Part shown: positions 45,083 to 53,162 of the stretch, piece by piece
How the letters are laid out: each line of letters begins with the position of its first letter
How positions within the stretch are numbered: position 1 is the first letter of the stretch
NCBI GenBank assembly: GCA_029259715.1
Contig: JAJDEP010000019.1
Coordinates: forward strand, 124,001-188,000
Length of the DNA: 64,000 bases
Direction: 5' to 3'
From: Planctomycetota bacterium
GTDB lineage: Bacteria; Planctomycetota; B15-G4
Translations under genes and position numbers: made by a program
Notes under the pieces: generated by a model
The model's database searches: none
What the model was told of the DNA's origin: nothing
The model's input: the letters and a program-made list of their open reading frames with translations, nothing else

Positions 45083-45211
45083 ATGAAGGTCAAAATACGT
45101 AAGAGCAACACCAAGCGGGGCCGCAAGACCGGCTTCCGCTCCCGCATGAAGACGCCCGGCGGCCGAGCCATCATCCGCCGTCGCCGCCGCCGCGGCCGCG
45201 CCCTCAGCTGA
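45083..45211 (+). CDS. rpmH: 50S ribosomal protein bL34
   Basis: 42 residues, very basic: it begins MKVKIRKSNTKR, continues GFRSRMKTPGGRAII and ends in six Arg and GRALS. The pattern K-x-S-N-x-K-R/G-x-R-K-x-G-F-R-x-R-M-x-T-x-G-G-R is that of bL34. GGAAGAG lies at the right spacing. It is an exposed part of the large ribosomal subunit. In most bacteria rpmH sits next to rnpA and dnaA; here neither neighbour is present. Its TGA overlaps a CTG that may start the next gene. Confidence 0.95.
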   Translation: MKVKIRKSNTKRGRKTGFRSRMKTPGGRAIIRRRRRRGRALS

Positions 45212-46617
45212 GTCGCCCACCACGGGGTCGCGCACCACGGGGTCGCGCACTTCGGGGGAGCGCCCTTCCGGGCCGCGCATCGCTGGGCCGTGCCTTCATC
45301 GTCCCGCTGCTCGTCGGCCTGGCTGTCCGGCTGGCCTGCCTCCCGGTCGCTGACGTCCTCCCCACCACGGGTGCCCTGGCTCGGGACATCGAGCTGGCGC
45401 GTCAGTACCACGAGACCGGCACCTTCGTGGAGCAGCGCGACGGCCTGAGCCCGCCGTTGCACCCGATGCTCGCGGCCCTGGCCCTCGACACGGCCACCCG
45501 CCCGCTCGATCCTTTTCCCGGTGTGTATCTGGTGCAGGTGGCCGCCGACCTCGCCGCGTGCCTCTTGCTCATGCATGTCACCCGGAGGCGCTTCGGCCCC
45601 CGGGCCGGGCTCTGTGCCGGCTGGCTCTACGCGCTGCAACCGAGCGCCGTGCTCTGGTCGGCGTCCACCGTCGCGGTCGAGCCCCTCTCGGCGCTGGTGC
45701 TGGCCGGTGCCCTCGTCGCGCAGCAACGCGTGCAGGCACGGTGGGACCGCCGCCCGTGGCTGGCGGCGTTGACGCTCGGGGCCCTGTGCGGTGTGGGCCT
45801 GCTCGTGCGCGAGGAGATGCTGCTGCTGACCGCCGTGTTCACCGCCAGCCTGCTCAGCGCCCCCGGCGCCTCGCCCTCGCGGCGACTGGGCTTCGCCGCC
45901 ATGGTCCTCGGCACGGCGCTCGCCGTGACCACCCCGTGGGCCGAGTCCAACCGCACCCACCACGGCAAAGCGGTGCTCTCGGGGACGACGACCACCTTCG
46001 CCGCCCTGGTCGACAATGCGCCGCCGGGAGAGAACGGCGAGCTGATCTGGGCGGCCGCTCCGGACCTGCGCGGCAAGGTCACCGCCGCCCGGCGCGTCCT
46101 GTTGCGCTCGTGGTCCGAGTATCCAGGGCTCACCGCCCAGCGGGCCGGACGCCGCCTGCTGGTGCTGGTCGGCCCCGAGACCACGCTGCCCGGCGCCGCC
46201 GCCGAGGGCATCGATGGCGCCCCCACCGCGCGCCGCGCCTCCGTCGACGTATTGCGTGACCGCTGGCGGCTCCCGTCGGGCTCGGCGGGCCGCATGCTGC
46301 AGCTGCTGCTGGGCATCGCCATGCTCGGCCTGCTCTCCCTGTCCGCGGCCGGCTGGTCGGTCGCGCCGCTCGACATGGGGGGACGCACGGTGCTCATGGC
46401 CGGCCTGACCCTGGCCCTCGCCGCCGCCCTGACCGTCTCGGGCGACCGCCTGCGCTTTCTGGCCGTGCCGCTCGCCGTTCCCTACGCGGCCCTGGCCCTC
46501 GACATGCTCACCCAGCGTGAACCGCTGCTGCCCCGGTCGGCGCGCCGCGCCGCCGTGGCCGGGCTCGTCGTCGCGGCGCTGCTCGCCCTGACCCTGTTCC
46601 TGCTACCGGCTCCCTGA
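45208..46617 (+). CDS. Polytopic membrane protein, glycosyltransferase family 39/C-like
   Basis: About 469 residues if read from CTG 45208; the first canonical start in frame is GTG 45427, but that would cut off the first membrane helix. The open frame upstream encodes five Arg-rich five-residue repeats, then FIVPLLVGLAVRLACLP (helix 1) and a loop with RDIELARQYHETGTF, the D-x-E-like first periplasmic loop of GT39/ArnT-type enzymes. About ten more helices follow. Such proteins transfer sugars from polyprenyl-phosphate carriers. No ATG/GTG/TTG lies in the extended part, so the start is either CTG or not identified. It converges with the GT2 gene with a 15-base overlap. Confidence 0.72.
   Translation: MSRPPRGRAPRGRALRGSALPGRASLGRAFIVPLLVGLAVRLACLPVADVLPTTGALARDIELARQYHETGTFVEQRDGLSPPLHPMLAALALDTATRPLDPFPGVYLVQVAADLAACLLLMHVTRRRFGPRAGLCAGWLYALQPSAVLWSASTVAVEPLSALVLAGALVAQQRVQARWDRRPWLAALTLGALCGVGLLVREEMLLLTAVFTASLLSAPGASPSRRLGFAAMVLGTALAVTTPWAESNRTHHGKAVLSGTTTTFAALVDNAPPGENGELIWAAAPDLRGKVTAARRVLLRSWSEYPGLTAQRAGRRLLVLVGPETTLPGAAAEGIDGAPTARRASVDVLRDRWRLPSGSAGRMLQLLLGIAMLGLLSLSAAGWSVAPLDMGGRTVLMAGLTLALAAALTVSGDRLRFLAVPLAVPYAALALDMLTQREPLLPRSARRAAVAGLVVAALLALTLFLLPAP
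45220..45294 (+). repeat. Five in-frame 15-base repeats at the N-terminus of the GT39-like gene
   Basis: The units read PRGRA twice, then LRGSA, LPGRA and SLGRA. The first two are identical in DNA. The period of 15, a multiple of three, and the conserved reading support coding in this frame. Confidence 0.7.
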
Positions 46618-47394
46618 CGAATCCTGGTCCCCGGCCGAGCAGTGCGCCAGCAACTTGGCGTACTTGAGGAACACGTAGAAGGCGCCGAAGCTCGCCAGCA
46701 CAAATCCACGCCAACCGTCGAGCACGCCGAGTTGCACGACGTACATGCGCAGAAAGCGCGCCGGCGGCCGGAACACCACCTTGAACAGGCTCGCGGACTC
46801 ACCGGCCTGCACGCGTCGGTCGACCATGATGTCGGTGTACCTGTTGATCGTCCCGAGGTGCTCGGCCAGGCCCCGGTAGGGCACATGGTTGAGACGACCG
46901 TCGAGGCGCTGCACCGGCCCGTCGACGCGCAGGTGGTCATGGGGATCGACACCGGTCCAGCGCGCACGACCGCGGCGCACGAGGCGCAGCCGCCATTGGG
47001 GCGACCAACCGCCGTGCTCGATCCAGCGTCCGAGATAGCGCTGGCGCCGGTTCACCTCGTAGCCGTCGGCCGTCCCTTCGGCTGTCGGCCCGTCGGTCTT
47101 CCCGATCACGGCCTGCACCGCCCGCCTCAGGTCATCGTCGAGCCACTCGTCGGCATCGAGGCAGAGCACCCAGTCGCAGCGGGCCTGCTCGAGGGCGAAC
47201 TGCTTCTGGTCGACGTGCCCGCTGAAGGCCCGCTCGATGACCTCGGCGCCGGCCGCGCGGGCGAGCTCCTGCGTCCGGTCGGTGCTGGCTGAGTCCACCA
47301 CGACCACCTGCTCGGCCAGATCCTTCACCGAGTCGAGGCAACGAGGCAGGTTGTCCTCCTCGTTGAGTGTGATGATGCAGACCGCCAGCGACAC
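46603..47394 (-). CDS. Glycosyltransferase family 2 (WaaE/KdtX-like)
   Basis: 263 residues from GTG 47394. The GT-A fold starts with SLAVCIITLNEEDNLPRCLDSV, has VVVDSASTDRT and the metal-binding DxD as Asp80-Ala-Asp82 in LCLDADEWLDD. GYEVNRRQRYLGRWI and WRLRLVRRGRARW follow, a pattern seen in lipopolysaccharide core glycosyltransferases of the WaaE/KdtX group. The last ~50 residues are amphipathic and probably touch the membrane. The next upstream ORF, on the other strand, starts close by, so this gene has a short divergent control region. Confidence 0.88.
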   Translation of the reverse strand: MSLAVCIITLNEEDNLPRCLDSVKDLAEQVVVVDSASTDRTQELARAAGAEVIERAFSGHVDQKQFALEQARCDWVLCLDADEWLDDDLRRAVQAVIGKTDGPTAEGTADGYEVNRRQRYLGRWIEHGGWSPQWRLRLVRRGRARWTGVDPHDHLRVDGPVQRLDGRLNHVPYRGLAEHLGTINRYTDIMVDRRVQAGESASLFKVVFRPPARFLRMYVVQLGVLDGWRGFVLASFGAFYVFLKYAKLLAHCSAGDQDSSGSR

Positions 47395-47565
47395 CGGCGC
47401 ATGATCGGCAGCGCGCTCGGGCGTTGCAAGGCAGACGGCGCCGGGGCCGGTGCGGCTCGGCAGCGCGCCTTTCCCCCCTGAGGGCCCCTGGGTAGGATGT
47501 GACGACTCATGGAGACGCTCGGGAGCCATGGCCAGAACGGGACCGGCAAGGAGACGGGGATCGGC

Positions 47566-48027
47566 ATGGAATGGACGATCCATCCCGCTGCCGAGCGCCC
47601 GGGGCGCGCGACGGTCCTGGCCGTCGTGATGCTCACGGCCTCGATCCTGGCGGCCCAGGCGGCCGCGAGCCCGGCCTTCGGCCTGGTCGCCCTGCTCTTC
47701 CTGGCGATCAGCCTGCGCGCCTTCTTCCTGCCGCGGCGCTTCGCCCTCGACGCCACCGGGGCCTGCGAGTCGGGGCCGCTCACGGCCCGCCAGCGCATCG
47801 CCTGGTCGGACGTCCGCACGGTGCGCGCCTCGCGCTTCGGCGTCCACCTCTCGCCGCGCCTCAACGACTCGCGCCTGCTGCCCGACCGCGGCCTGTTCCT
47901 GCGGACGCGCACCGACGGCGGGCAGGGCGACGATCCGGGGCGTCGTGTGGCCGTCGAGGCTTTCGTGAGCGCCCACACGGAAGCGACCGCCGGCCTGCAC
48001 GCCCCCGCCGAGGTGAACGCCTCGTGA
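47566..48027 (+). CDS. Small membrane protein (PH-like), first gene of the MutL-type operon
   Basis: 153 residues from ATG 47566, with AAGGAG upstream; an ATG at 47509, after TAGGAT, is an alternative. Two hydrophobic segments (about residues 14-33 and 37-52) form a hairpin ending in RAFFLPRRF; the remaining ~100 residues are soluble and resemble small bacterial PH-like domains (RFALDATGACESGPL, RIAWSDVRTVRASRFG). No function is assigned. Its TGA overlaps the GTG of the next gene, which ties it to the operon. Confidence 0.72.
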   Translation: MEWTIHPAAERPGRATVLAVVMLTASILAAQAAASPAFGLVALLFLAISLRAFFLPRRFALDATGACESGPLTARQRIAWSDVRTVRASRFGVHLSPRLNDSRLLPDRGLFLRTRTDGGQGDDPGRRVAVEAFVSAHTEATAGLHAPAEVNAS

Positions 48028-48362
48028 GCACCGAGACGACCACGCCCTTCGGGACGGCCGACCTCGAGTTGCTGAACGACACGGCCCGGCGCATCGCCAA
48101 CGCGCGCATGGCCGTGCCGGCCATGATGTTCCTCGAGACCATCACCCCCATGAACATGGTCAGTTCCGCCATGCTGCGCGTGATGTCGCCCGCATGGCGA
48201 ACCGTCATCTCGGCGTCCCGCATCGACCAGGTCGCGAAAATGCTCGAACGCCGCGACGCCATCCCCACCTTCATCCGCTTGATCGACGAGGCCGACGACC
48301 AACGCCGTCTCGAAGAGAAGTCCGAGAAGACCGCCAAGAAGCAGATCAGGAGCAAGCCGTGA
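48024..48362 (+). CDS. Hypothetical protein of the MutL-type operon
   Basis: 112 residues from GTG 48024, overlapping the stop before it and the GTG after it. The middle (MAVPAMMFLETITPMNMVSSAML) is a Met-rich amphipathic or membrane-surface segment; the C-terminus is a charged helix rich in Glu, Lys and Arg. No family is recognised. Its place, translationally coupled on both sides, suggests a small structural partner of the complex. Confidence 0.72.
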   Translation: MSTETTTPFGTADLELLNDTARRIANARMAVPAMMFLETITPMNMVSSAMLRVMSPAWRTVISASRIDQVAKMLERRDAIPTFIRLIDEADDQRRLEEKSEKTAKKQIRSKP

Positions 48363-50239
48363 CCGACGCCCCTTCCCCCGGAGGTTCGACCGCCGGAGGC
48401 CCGTCATCCGCGAGCGGCCCGATCCGCTCGATCCTGGCCACCGACTGCGGCAGCACGACGACCAAGGCCATCCTGATCGAGCTCACCGACGAGGGCTACC
48501 GCCTGAAGGTGCGCGGCGAGGCCCCCACCACCGTCGAGGCCCCCTTCGACGACGTGACCGTGGGTGTGACCAACGCCGTCACCGAAGTCGCCGAGGTCGC
48601 CGGCCGCACGATCCTCAGCGAGGACGGCAAGGTGATCATGCCGCAGCAGGGCGACACCGGCGTCGACCTCTACCTGTCGACCTCCAGCGCCGGCGGCGGC
48701 CTGCAGATGCTCGTGGCCGGCGTGGTGCGCACCATGACGGCCGAGTCCGCCGAGCGCGCGGCCCTGGGCGCAGGCGCCATCGTCATGGACGTCCTGGCCA
48801 GCAACGACAAGCGCAAGCCCCACGAGCAGATCACGCGCATCCGTCACCTGCGGCCCGACATGATCCTGCTCTCGGGCGGTATCGACGGAGGCACCACCAG
48901 CCACGTGGCCGAGCTGGCCGAGCTCATCGGCGCCGCCGACCCCAAGCCGCGCCTGGGCAGCAGCTACGAGCTGCCCATCGTCTTCGCCGGCAACAAGGAA
49001 GCCGCCGGCGCCGTGAAGGACGCCCTCGACGACAAGACCGCCCTCGAGGTCGTCGACAACCTGCGTCCGACCCTGGACACGGAGAACCTCGACCCGGCCC
49101 GCGACAAGATCCACGACCTGTTCATGGAGCACGTCATGGCCCAGGCGCCGGGCTACGACAAGCTCAAGAGCTGGACCTCGGCGCCGGTCATGCCCACGCC
49201 GGGCGCGGTGGGCGAGATCATCCAGACCATCGCCCGCGAGCGCGGCATCTCGGTGCTGGGCGTCGACATCGGCGGGGCGACCACGGACGTGTTCAGCGTC
49301 TTCCAGAACACCTTCAACCGCACCGTCAGCGCCAACCTCGGCATGAGCTACTCGGTCAGCAACGTGCTCGCCAGCACGGGCCTGCCCAACGTGCTGCGCT
49401 GGGTGCCCTTCGACATCGATGAGCGCGAGCTGCGCAACCGCATCAAGAACAAGATGGTGCGGCCCACCACCATCCCCACGCTGCTGCGCGACCTGCAGGT
49501 CGAGCAGGCCATCGCCCGCGAGGCGCTGCGCCTGGCGCAGATCCAGCACAAGGAGTTCGCCACCCAGCTCAAGGGCGTGCGCAAGACGCGCGACATCTCC
49601 GAGGCCTTCGACCAGTCGGCCTCGGGCGCCACGCTGGTCGACATGATGGCCCTCGACCTGCTGGTGGGCTCCGGCGGCGTGCTCAGCCACGCCCCCCGAC
49701 GCGTCCAGGCCGCCCTGATGATGATGGACGCCTTCGAGCCCATGGGCATCACCACCCTGGCCGTCGACTCGATCTTCATGATGCCGCAGCTCGGCGTGCT
49801 CGCCACCGTGCACCCCGAGGCGGCCACCGAGGTCTTCGAGCGCGACTGCCTGGTCCTGCTGGGCACCTGCATCGCCCCGGTGGGCAAGACCAAGGGCGGC
49901 GCGCCCCTGGCCACCGTGAAGCTCGGGCTGCCCGACGGCACCAAGGAGTTCACCATCGGGCGCGGCGACCTCACGCGCATTCCCCTCGCCACCGGGCTGA
50001 AGGCCGAGTGCACAATCACGCCCGCCAAGGGCATCGACGTCGGCGCCGGTCCCGGCACGCCCGTGACCCGCTCCATCGACGGCGGCGAGGTGGGCGTGCT
50101 CCTCGACGGCCGCGGCCGCCCCATCGAGCTGCCGGACACCGCGGCCGAACGGGTCGCCGCCATCGAGGGCTGGATCAAGAACCTCGACCTCTACCCAGCA
50201 GTCCCCTCCACCCCGGCGCCGACCGCCGCGGCGATCTGA
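48359..50239 (+). CDS. MutL-like ASKHA ATPase (glutamate mutase MutL/GlmL family)
   Basis: 626 residues from GTG 48359. This is the glutamate-mutase MutL family, unrelated to mismatch-repair MutL. It has an acetate-kinase/Hsp70/actin-type ATPase fold: phosphate-1 loop ATDCGSTTTKAILIE at residues 27-41, phosphate-2 loop GVDIGGATTDVFSV at about 301-314, and SGGID and SHAP segments in between. In Clostridium, MutL sits with the B12-dependent glutamate mutase and is thought to act as its chaperone or reactivase. No mutS, mutE or B12-binding DxHxxG protein is in this operon, so here it likely powers or remodels something else. Confidence 0.88.
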   Translation: MTDAPSPGGSTAGGPSSASGPIRSILATDCGSTTTKAILIELTDEGYRLKVRGEAPTTVEAPFDDVTVGVTNAVTEVAEVAGRTILSEDGKVIMPQQGDTGVDLYLSTSSAGGGLQMLVAGVVRTMTAESAERAALGAGAIVMDVLASNDKRKPHEQITRIRHLRPDMILLSGGIDGGTTSHVAELAELIGAADPKPRLGSSYELPIVFAGNKEAAGAVKDALDDKTALEVVDNLRPTLDTENLDPARDKIHDLFMEHVMAQAPGYDKLKSWTSAPVMPTPGAVGEIIQTIARERGISVLGVDIGGATTDVFSVFQNTFNRTVSANLGMSYSVSNVLASTGLPNVLRWVPFDIDERELRNRIKNKMVRPTTIPTLLRDLQVEQAIAREALRLAQIQHKEFATQLKGVRKTRDISEAFDQSASGATLVDMMALDLLVGSGGVLSHAPRRVQAALMMMDAFEPMGITTLAVDSIFMMPQLGVLATVHPEAATEVFERDCLVLLGTCIAPVGKTKGGAPLATVKLGLPDGTKEFTIGRGDLTRIPLATGLKAECTITPAKGIDVGAGPGTPVTRSIDGGEVGVLLDGRGRPIELPDTAAERVAAIEGWIKNLDLYPAVPSTPAPTAAAI

Positions 50240-50251
50240 CGGAGCCCCACC

Positions 50252-51376
50252 ATGGGTCACGCTTACACACCCGGCCTGAAGGTCTCCGCCGCCGCCGAGT
50301 ACATGCGCAGCCGCATGCTGCCCATCCCCGGCGAGCTGCAGGTCAAGCAGGGCGACGCCGTCGAGCCCGACACGGTGGTGGCCCGCGCCCTCTTGCCCGG
50401 CAACGTCGCCATCGCCCACCTCTCGCGCGAGCTGGGCGTCGCCGCTCCCGACGTGCATGAGCTGATGCTCGTGAAGGAGGGCGACGAGGTCACCGAAGGC
50501 CAGCCCATCGCCCGCAGCAAGGGCATCTTCGGGCTGATGAAGACGACCGTGAACGCGCCCACCACCGGCGTGCTCGAATCGGTCAGCAAGGTGTCGGGGC
50601 AGGCCATCTACCGTGAGCCGCCCATCCCGGTCGAGGTGAAGGCCTACGTCGCGGGCACCGTCTCCCATGTCGAGCCCAAGTTCGGCGTCGAGGTCACGGC
50701 ACGCGGCACGATGGTCCAGGGCATCTTCGGCATCGGCCCCGAGACCTTCGGTCCGGTGGTCATGGCCACCGATGACCCGGCGCGGCCGCTGCTCCCGGGC
50801 GACCTGAAGCCCGAGCACGCCGGGGCCATCGTCGTGGGCGGCTCGCTGGCCTCCCTCGCGACGCTCAAGCAGGCCGTCGAGGTGGGCGCCCGGGCCGTCA
50901 TCGTGGGCGGCATCGACGCCGACGACCTCAAGGACCTGCTGGGCTACGACCTGGGGGTCGCCATCACCGGCAACGAGACCGTGGGCCTGACCCTGGTGGT
51001 CACCGAGGGCTTCGGCGAGCTGGCCATGGCCAACAAGAGCTTCCGCCTGCTCTCGGAAGCGGCGGGACAGGTGGCCTCCGTGAGCGGCGCCACCCAGATC
51101 CGGGCCGGCGTCATGCGCCCCGAGGTGCTCATCCCGGGCACCGTGGCCCAGATCGAGGAGACGGCCGTGGACAGCGGCATGCTGGCCATCGACAGCGCCG
51201 TCCGCATCATCCGCGACCCGGCCTTCGGATCGCTGGCCAAGGTGATCGAACTGCCCCCCGAGCCACGGAAGCTGGAAACAGAGTCGGCTGTGCGTATCCT
51301 CACGGTCGCCCTGGCCGACGGAACGCAGCTGACCCTGCCGCGGGCAAACGTCGAACTCGTGGACGAGAGCCTTTGA
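50252..51376 (+). CDS. Carrier-like barrel plus C-terminal KOW-like protein of the MutL-type operon
   Basis: 374 residues from ATG 50252. The N-terminal ~120 residues have the pattern of a barrel-sandwich hybrid (PIPGELQVKQGDAVEPDTVVAR, LVKEGDEVTEGQPIARSKG, VNAPTTGVLESVS), as in RnfC and biotinyl/lipoyl carriers, but no lysine in an MKM motif. The middle contains GTMVQGIFGIG, GAIVVGGSLASLATL and GYDLGVAITGNETVG with MANKSFRLL. The last ~55 residues (VRIIRDPAFGSLAKVIELP ... PRANVELV) are KOW-like. It is twelve bases after MutL and overlaps the next start by TTGA. The exact role is unknown. Confidence 0.78.
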   Translation: MGHAYTPGLKVSAAAEYMRSRMLPIPGELQVKQGDAVEPDTVVARALLPGNVAIAHLSRELGVAAPDVHELMLVKEGDEVTEGQPIARSKGIFGLMKTTVNAPTTGVLESVSKVSGQAIYREPPIPVEVKAYVAGTVSHVEPKFGVEVTARGTMVQGIFGIGPETFGPVVMATDDPARPLLPGDLKPEHAGAIVVGGSLASLATLKQAVEVGARAVIVGGIDADDLKDLLGYDLGVAITGNETVGLTLVVTEGFGELAMANKSFRLLSEAAGQVASVSGATQIRAGVMRPEVLIPGTVAQIEETAVDSGMLAIDSAVRIIRDPAFGSLAKVIELPPEPRKLETESAVRILTVALADGTQLTLPRANVELVDESL

Positions 51377-52416
51377 TCGCTCCCCCCATCGCCGGCCTGC
51401 TCGACATGCCGCACCAGTCCCTCGCCGGACTGGTGCAGGCCCTCTCCGGCCTGGGGGAACTCGTGGGCCAGGGGCTCGCGCGCATCAACCTGATCGCCGC
51501 CCAGGCAGTCACCCAGTCCGCTGACGAAGGTGCCGGCGAGAGCATGGTCGACAGCCTCTGGGCGTGGCTCGACCGCATCAAGGAGGGCAACGGCGATCCG
51601 GGCGCGGGCCTGCAAGCCTGGGCCGACACCGAGAAGCTGCCCACCCTCATCTCCATCGTGGTGTTCGGCATCCTGATGTTCATCTACCAACGCCAGGCCA
51701 AGGCCGGCAAGGAGATCAACATCCGCCGCATCGCCGGCCTCGATGCCCTCGACGAGGCCATCGGACGCGCCACCGAGATGGGCCGACCGGTGCTGTACGT
51801 GCCGGGCATCGACGAGATCAAAGAGATCCAGACGATCTACTCGATGATGATCCTGCGGCATGTCGCCCAGAAGACGGCCGAGTACGGCACGGACCTCATC
51901 GTCCCGGTGCGCGACTCGGTGGTGATGACCTTCGCCGAAGAGGCGGTCAAGAGCGGCTGCATGGACGCCGGTCGCCCGGACGCCTTCGTGAAGGACAACG
52001 TGCGCTACCTGTCCAACGAACAGTTCGCCTACTGCGCAGGCGTCGCCGGCATCATGGCGCGCGAGAAGCCCGCCGCGAACATCATGCTCGGCATGTTCTT
52101 CGCCGAGTCGCTGATCCTGGCCGAGACGGGCTTCATGAGCGGCGCCATCCAGGTGGCGGGCACGGCCAAGCAGCACCAGCTGCCCTTCTTCGTCGCGGCC
52201 TGCGACTACACCATCATCGGCGAGGAGTACTTCGCCGTGACGGCCTACCTGACCAAGGAGCCGGGCCTGGTCGGCACCATCCGCGCCGGTGACTTCACCA
52301 AGATCATCGGCACCGCGCTGATCGTGCTCGGCGTGGTCCTGGCGACGGTCTACGCCGAGACGCCGGGGCTCACCTGGCACGACGTCATCCTGCGCCTCTA
52401 CGGGATCGACAAGTAG
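51373..52416 (+). CDS. DUF6754-like membrane protein
   Basis: 347 residues starting at TTG 51373, overlapping the preceding TGA (TTGA). After an amphipathic N-terminus, one helix (about residues 90-108, PTLISIVVFGILMFIYQRQ) anchors a large soluble domain with conserved-looking stretches GRPVLYVPGIDEIKEIQTIYSMMILRHVA, TDLIVPVRDSVVMTFAEEAV, EQFAYCAGVAGIMAREKPAANIMLGMFFAESLILAE and CDYTIIGEEYFAV; a second helix (IIGTALIVLGVVLATVY) ends the protein. I recognise it as a DUF6754-type protein, of unknown function. It keeps company with MutL-like ATPases. Confidence 0.72.
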   Translation: MIAPPIAGLLDMPHQSLAGLVQALSGLGELVGQGLARINLIAAQAVTQSADEGAGESMVDSLWAWLDRIKEGNGDPGAGLQAWADTEKLPTLISIVVFGILMFIYQRQAKAGKEINIRRIAGLDALDEAIGRATEMGRPVLYVPGIDEIKEIQTIYSMMILRHVAQKTAEYGTDLIVPVRDSVVMTFAEEAVKSGCMDAGRPDAFVKDNVRYLSNEQFAYCAGVAGIMAREKPAANIMLGMFFAESLILAETGFMSGAIQVAGTAKQHQLPFFVAACDYTIIGEEYFAVTAYLTKEPGLVGTIRAGDFTKIIGTALIVLGVVLATVYAETPGLTWHDVILRLYGIDK

Positions 52417-53124
52417 ATGAAGCGCGAGCTCCCGATCCTCCTGACGGTGCTGTGCGGCCTCGGCATCACCATGGCCTTCTTCTCGTCGTCGGCGGGCGAC
52501 CCGGACGACCTGCCGCTGGGCTGGACCAAGGCGGTCAACTCCGAGCTGCTGGCGTGGGCGCTGGTGTTCTTCTCGGTCGCCTTCATCCTCGGCATCTCGA
52601 ACCTGGTCCGCATCAGCCTCAAGACCATCTCGTCCCGAGGCGAGGACTGGCCCTACAAGGCCGTCATGCTGATCGTGCTTTTCGGCTACCTCGGCATCGG
52701 CCTGATGGAGATCCACCAGCAGCGCTACGGTTTCTTCGGCAGCACCGAGGACGCCGTCGTCGGCATCGCCGGGCAGGGTGAGCGCGCCATGCGCGACTGG
52801 GTCTACTTCAAGGTGTTCGTGCCGCTGCAGGCCACCATGTTCTCGCTGCTGGCCTTCTTCATCGCCTCGGCCGCCTTCCGCGCCTTCCGCGCCCGCTCGC
52901 TCGAGTCGACCCTGCTGCTCACGGCGGGCGCCGTGATCATGCTCGGTCAGGTGCCGGGGGGCGACGAGCTCACCTTCGGCTACGCGGGCCGCGCGCTGGC
53001 CTTCACCATGACCTACATCAACGGCGCGGGCCAAAAGGCCATCATCATCGGCGCCACCCTGGGTGTGCTCGCCACCGGCCTGCGCATCGTGCTGGGCATC
53101 GAGCGCAGCTACCTCTCGGAATGA
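52417..53124 (+). CDS. Six-helix membrane protein of the MutL-type operon
   Basis: 235 residues; the ATG directly follows the TAG of the previous gene. Six hydrophobic helices can be read: LPILLTVLCGLGITMAFF, LLAWALVFFSVAFILGISNLV, AVMLIVLFGYLGIGLMEI, FVPLQATMFSLLAFFIASAAF, STLLLTAGAVIMLGQVPG and AIIIGATLGVLATGLRIVLGI. No transporter or enzyme family is recognised. Together with its neighbours it looks like the core of a membrane complex. Confidence 0.75.
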   Translation: MKRELPILLTVLCGLGITMAFFSSSAGDPDDLPLGWTKAVNSELLAWALVFFSVAFILGISNLVRISLKTISSRGEDWPYKAVMLIVLFGYLGIGLMEIHQQRYGFFGSTEDAVVGIAGQGERAMRDWVYFKVFVPLQATMFSLLAFFIASAAFRAFRARSLESTLLLTAGAVIMLGQVPGGDELTFGYAGRALAFTMTYINGAGQKAIIIGATLGVLATGLRIVLGIERSYLSE

Positions 53125-53162
53125 CCGGGCTCTCGGAATAGCCGAGCCTCAACGGAACACAC

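Noticed and set aside
47509..47565. ATG 47509 as start of the first membrane protein of the MutL-type operon
   Set aside because: It would add a 19-residue polar leader; ATG 47566 has AAGGAG upstream and starts right before the first hydrophobic segment. Kept as an alternative because TAGGAT lies just before 47509.
48359..50239. DNA mismatch-repair MutL
   Set aside because: The protein has ASKHA phosphate loops (DCGSTTTK, VDIGGATTD), not the GHKL ATPase motifs; it belongs to the glutamate-mutase MutL family, which shares only the name.
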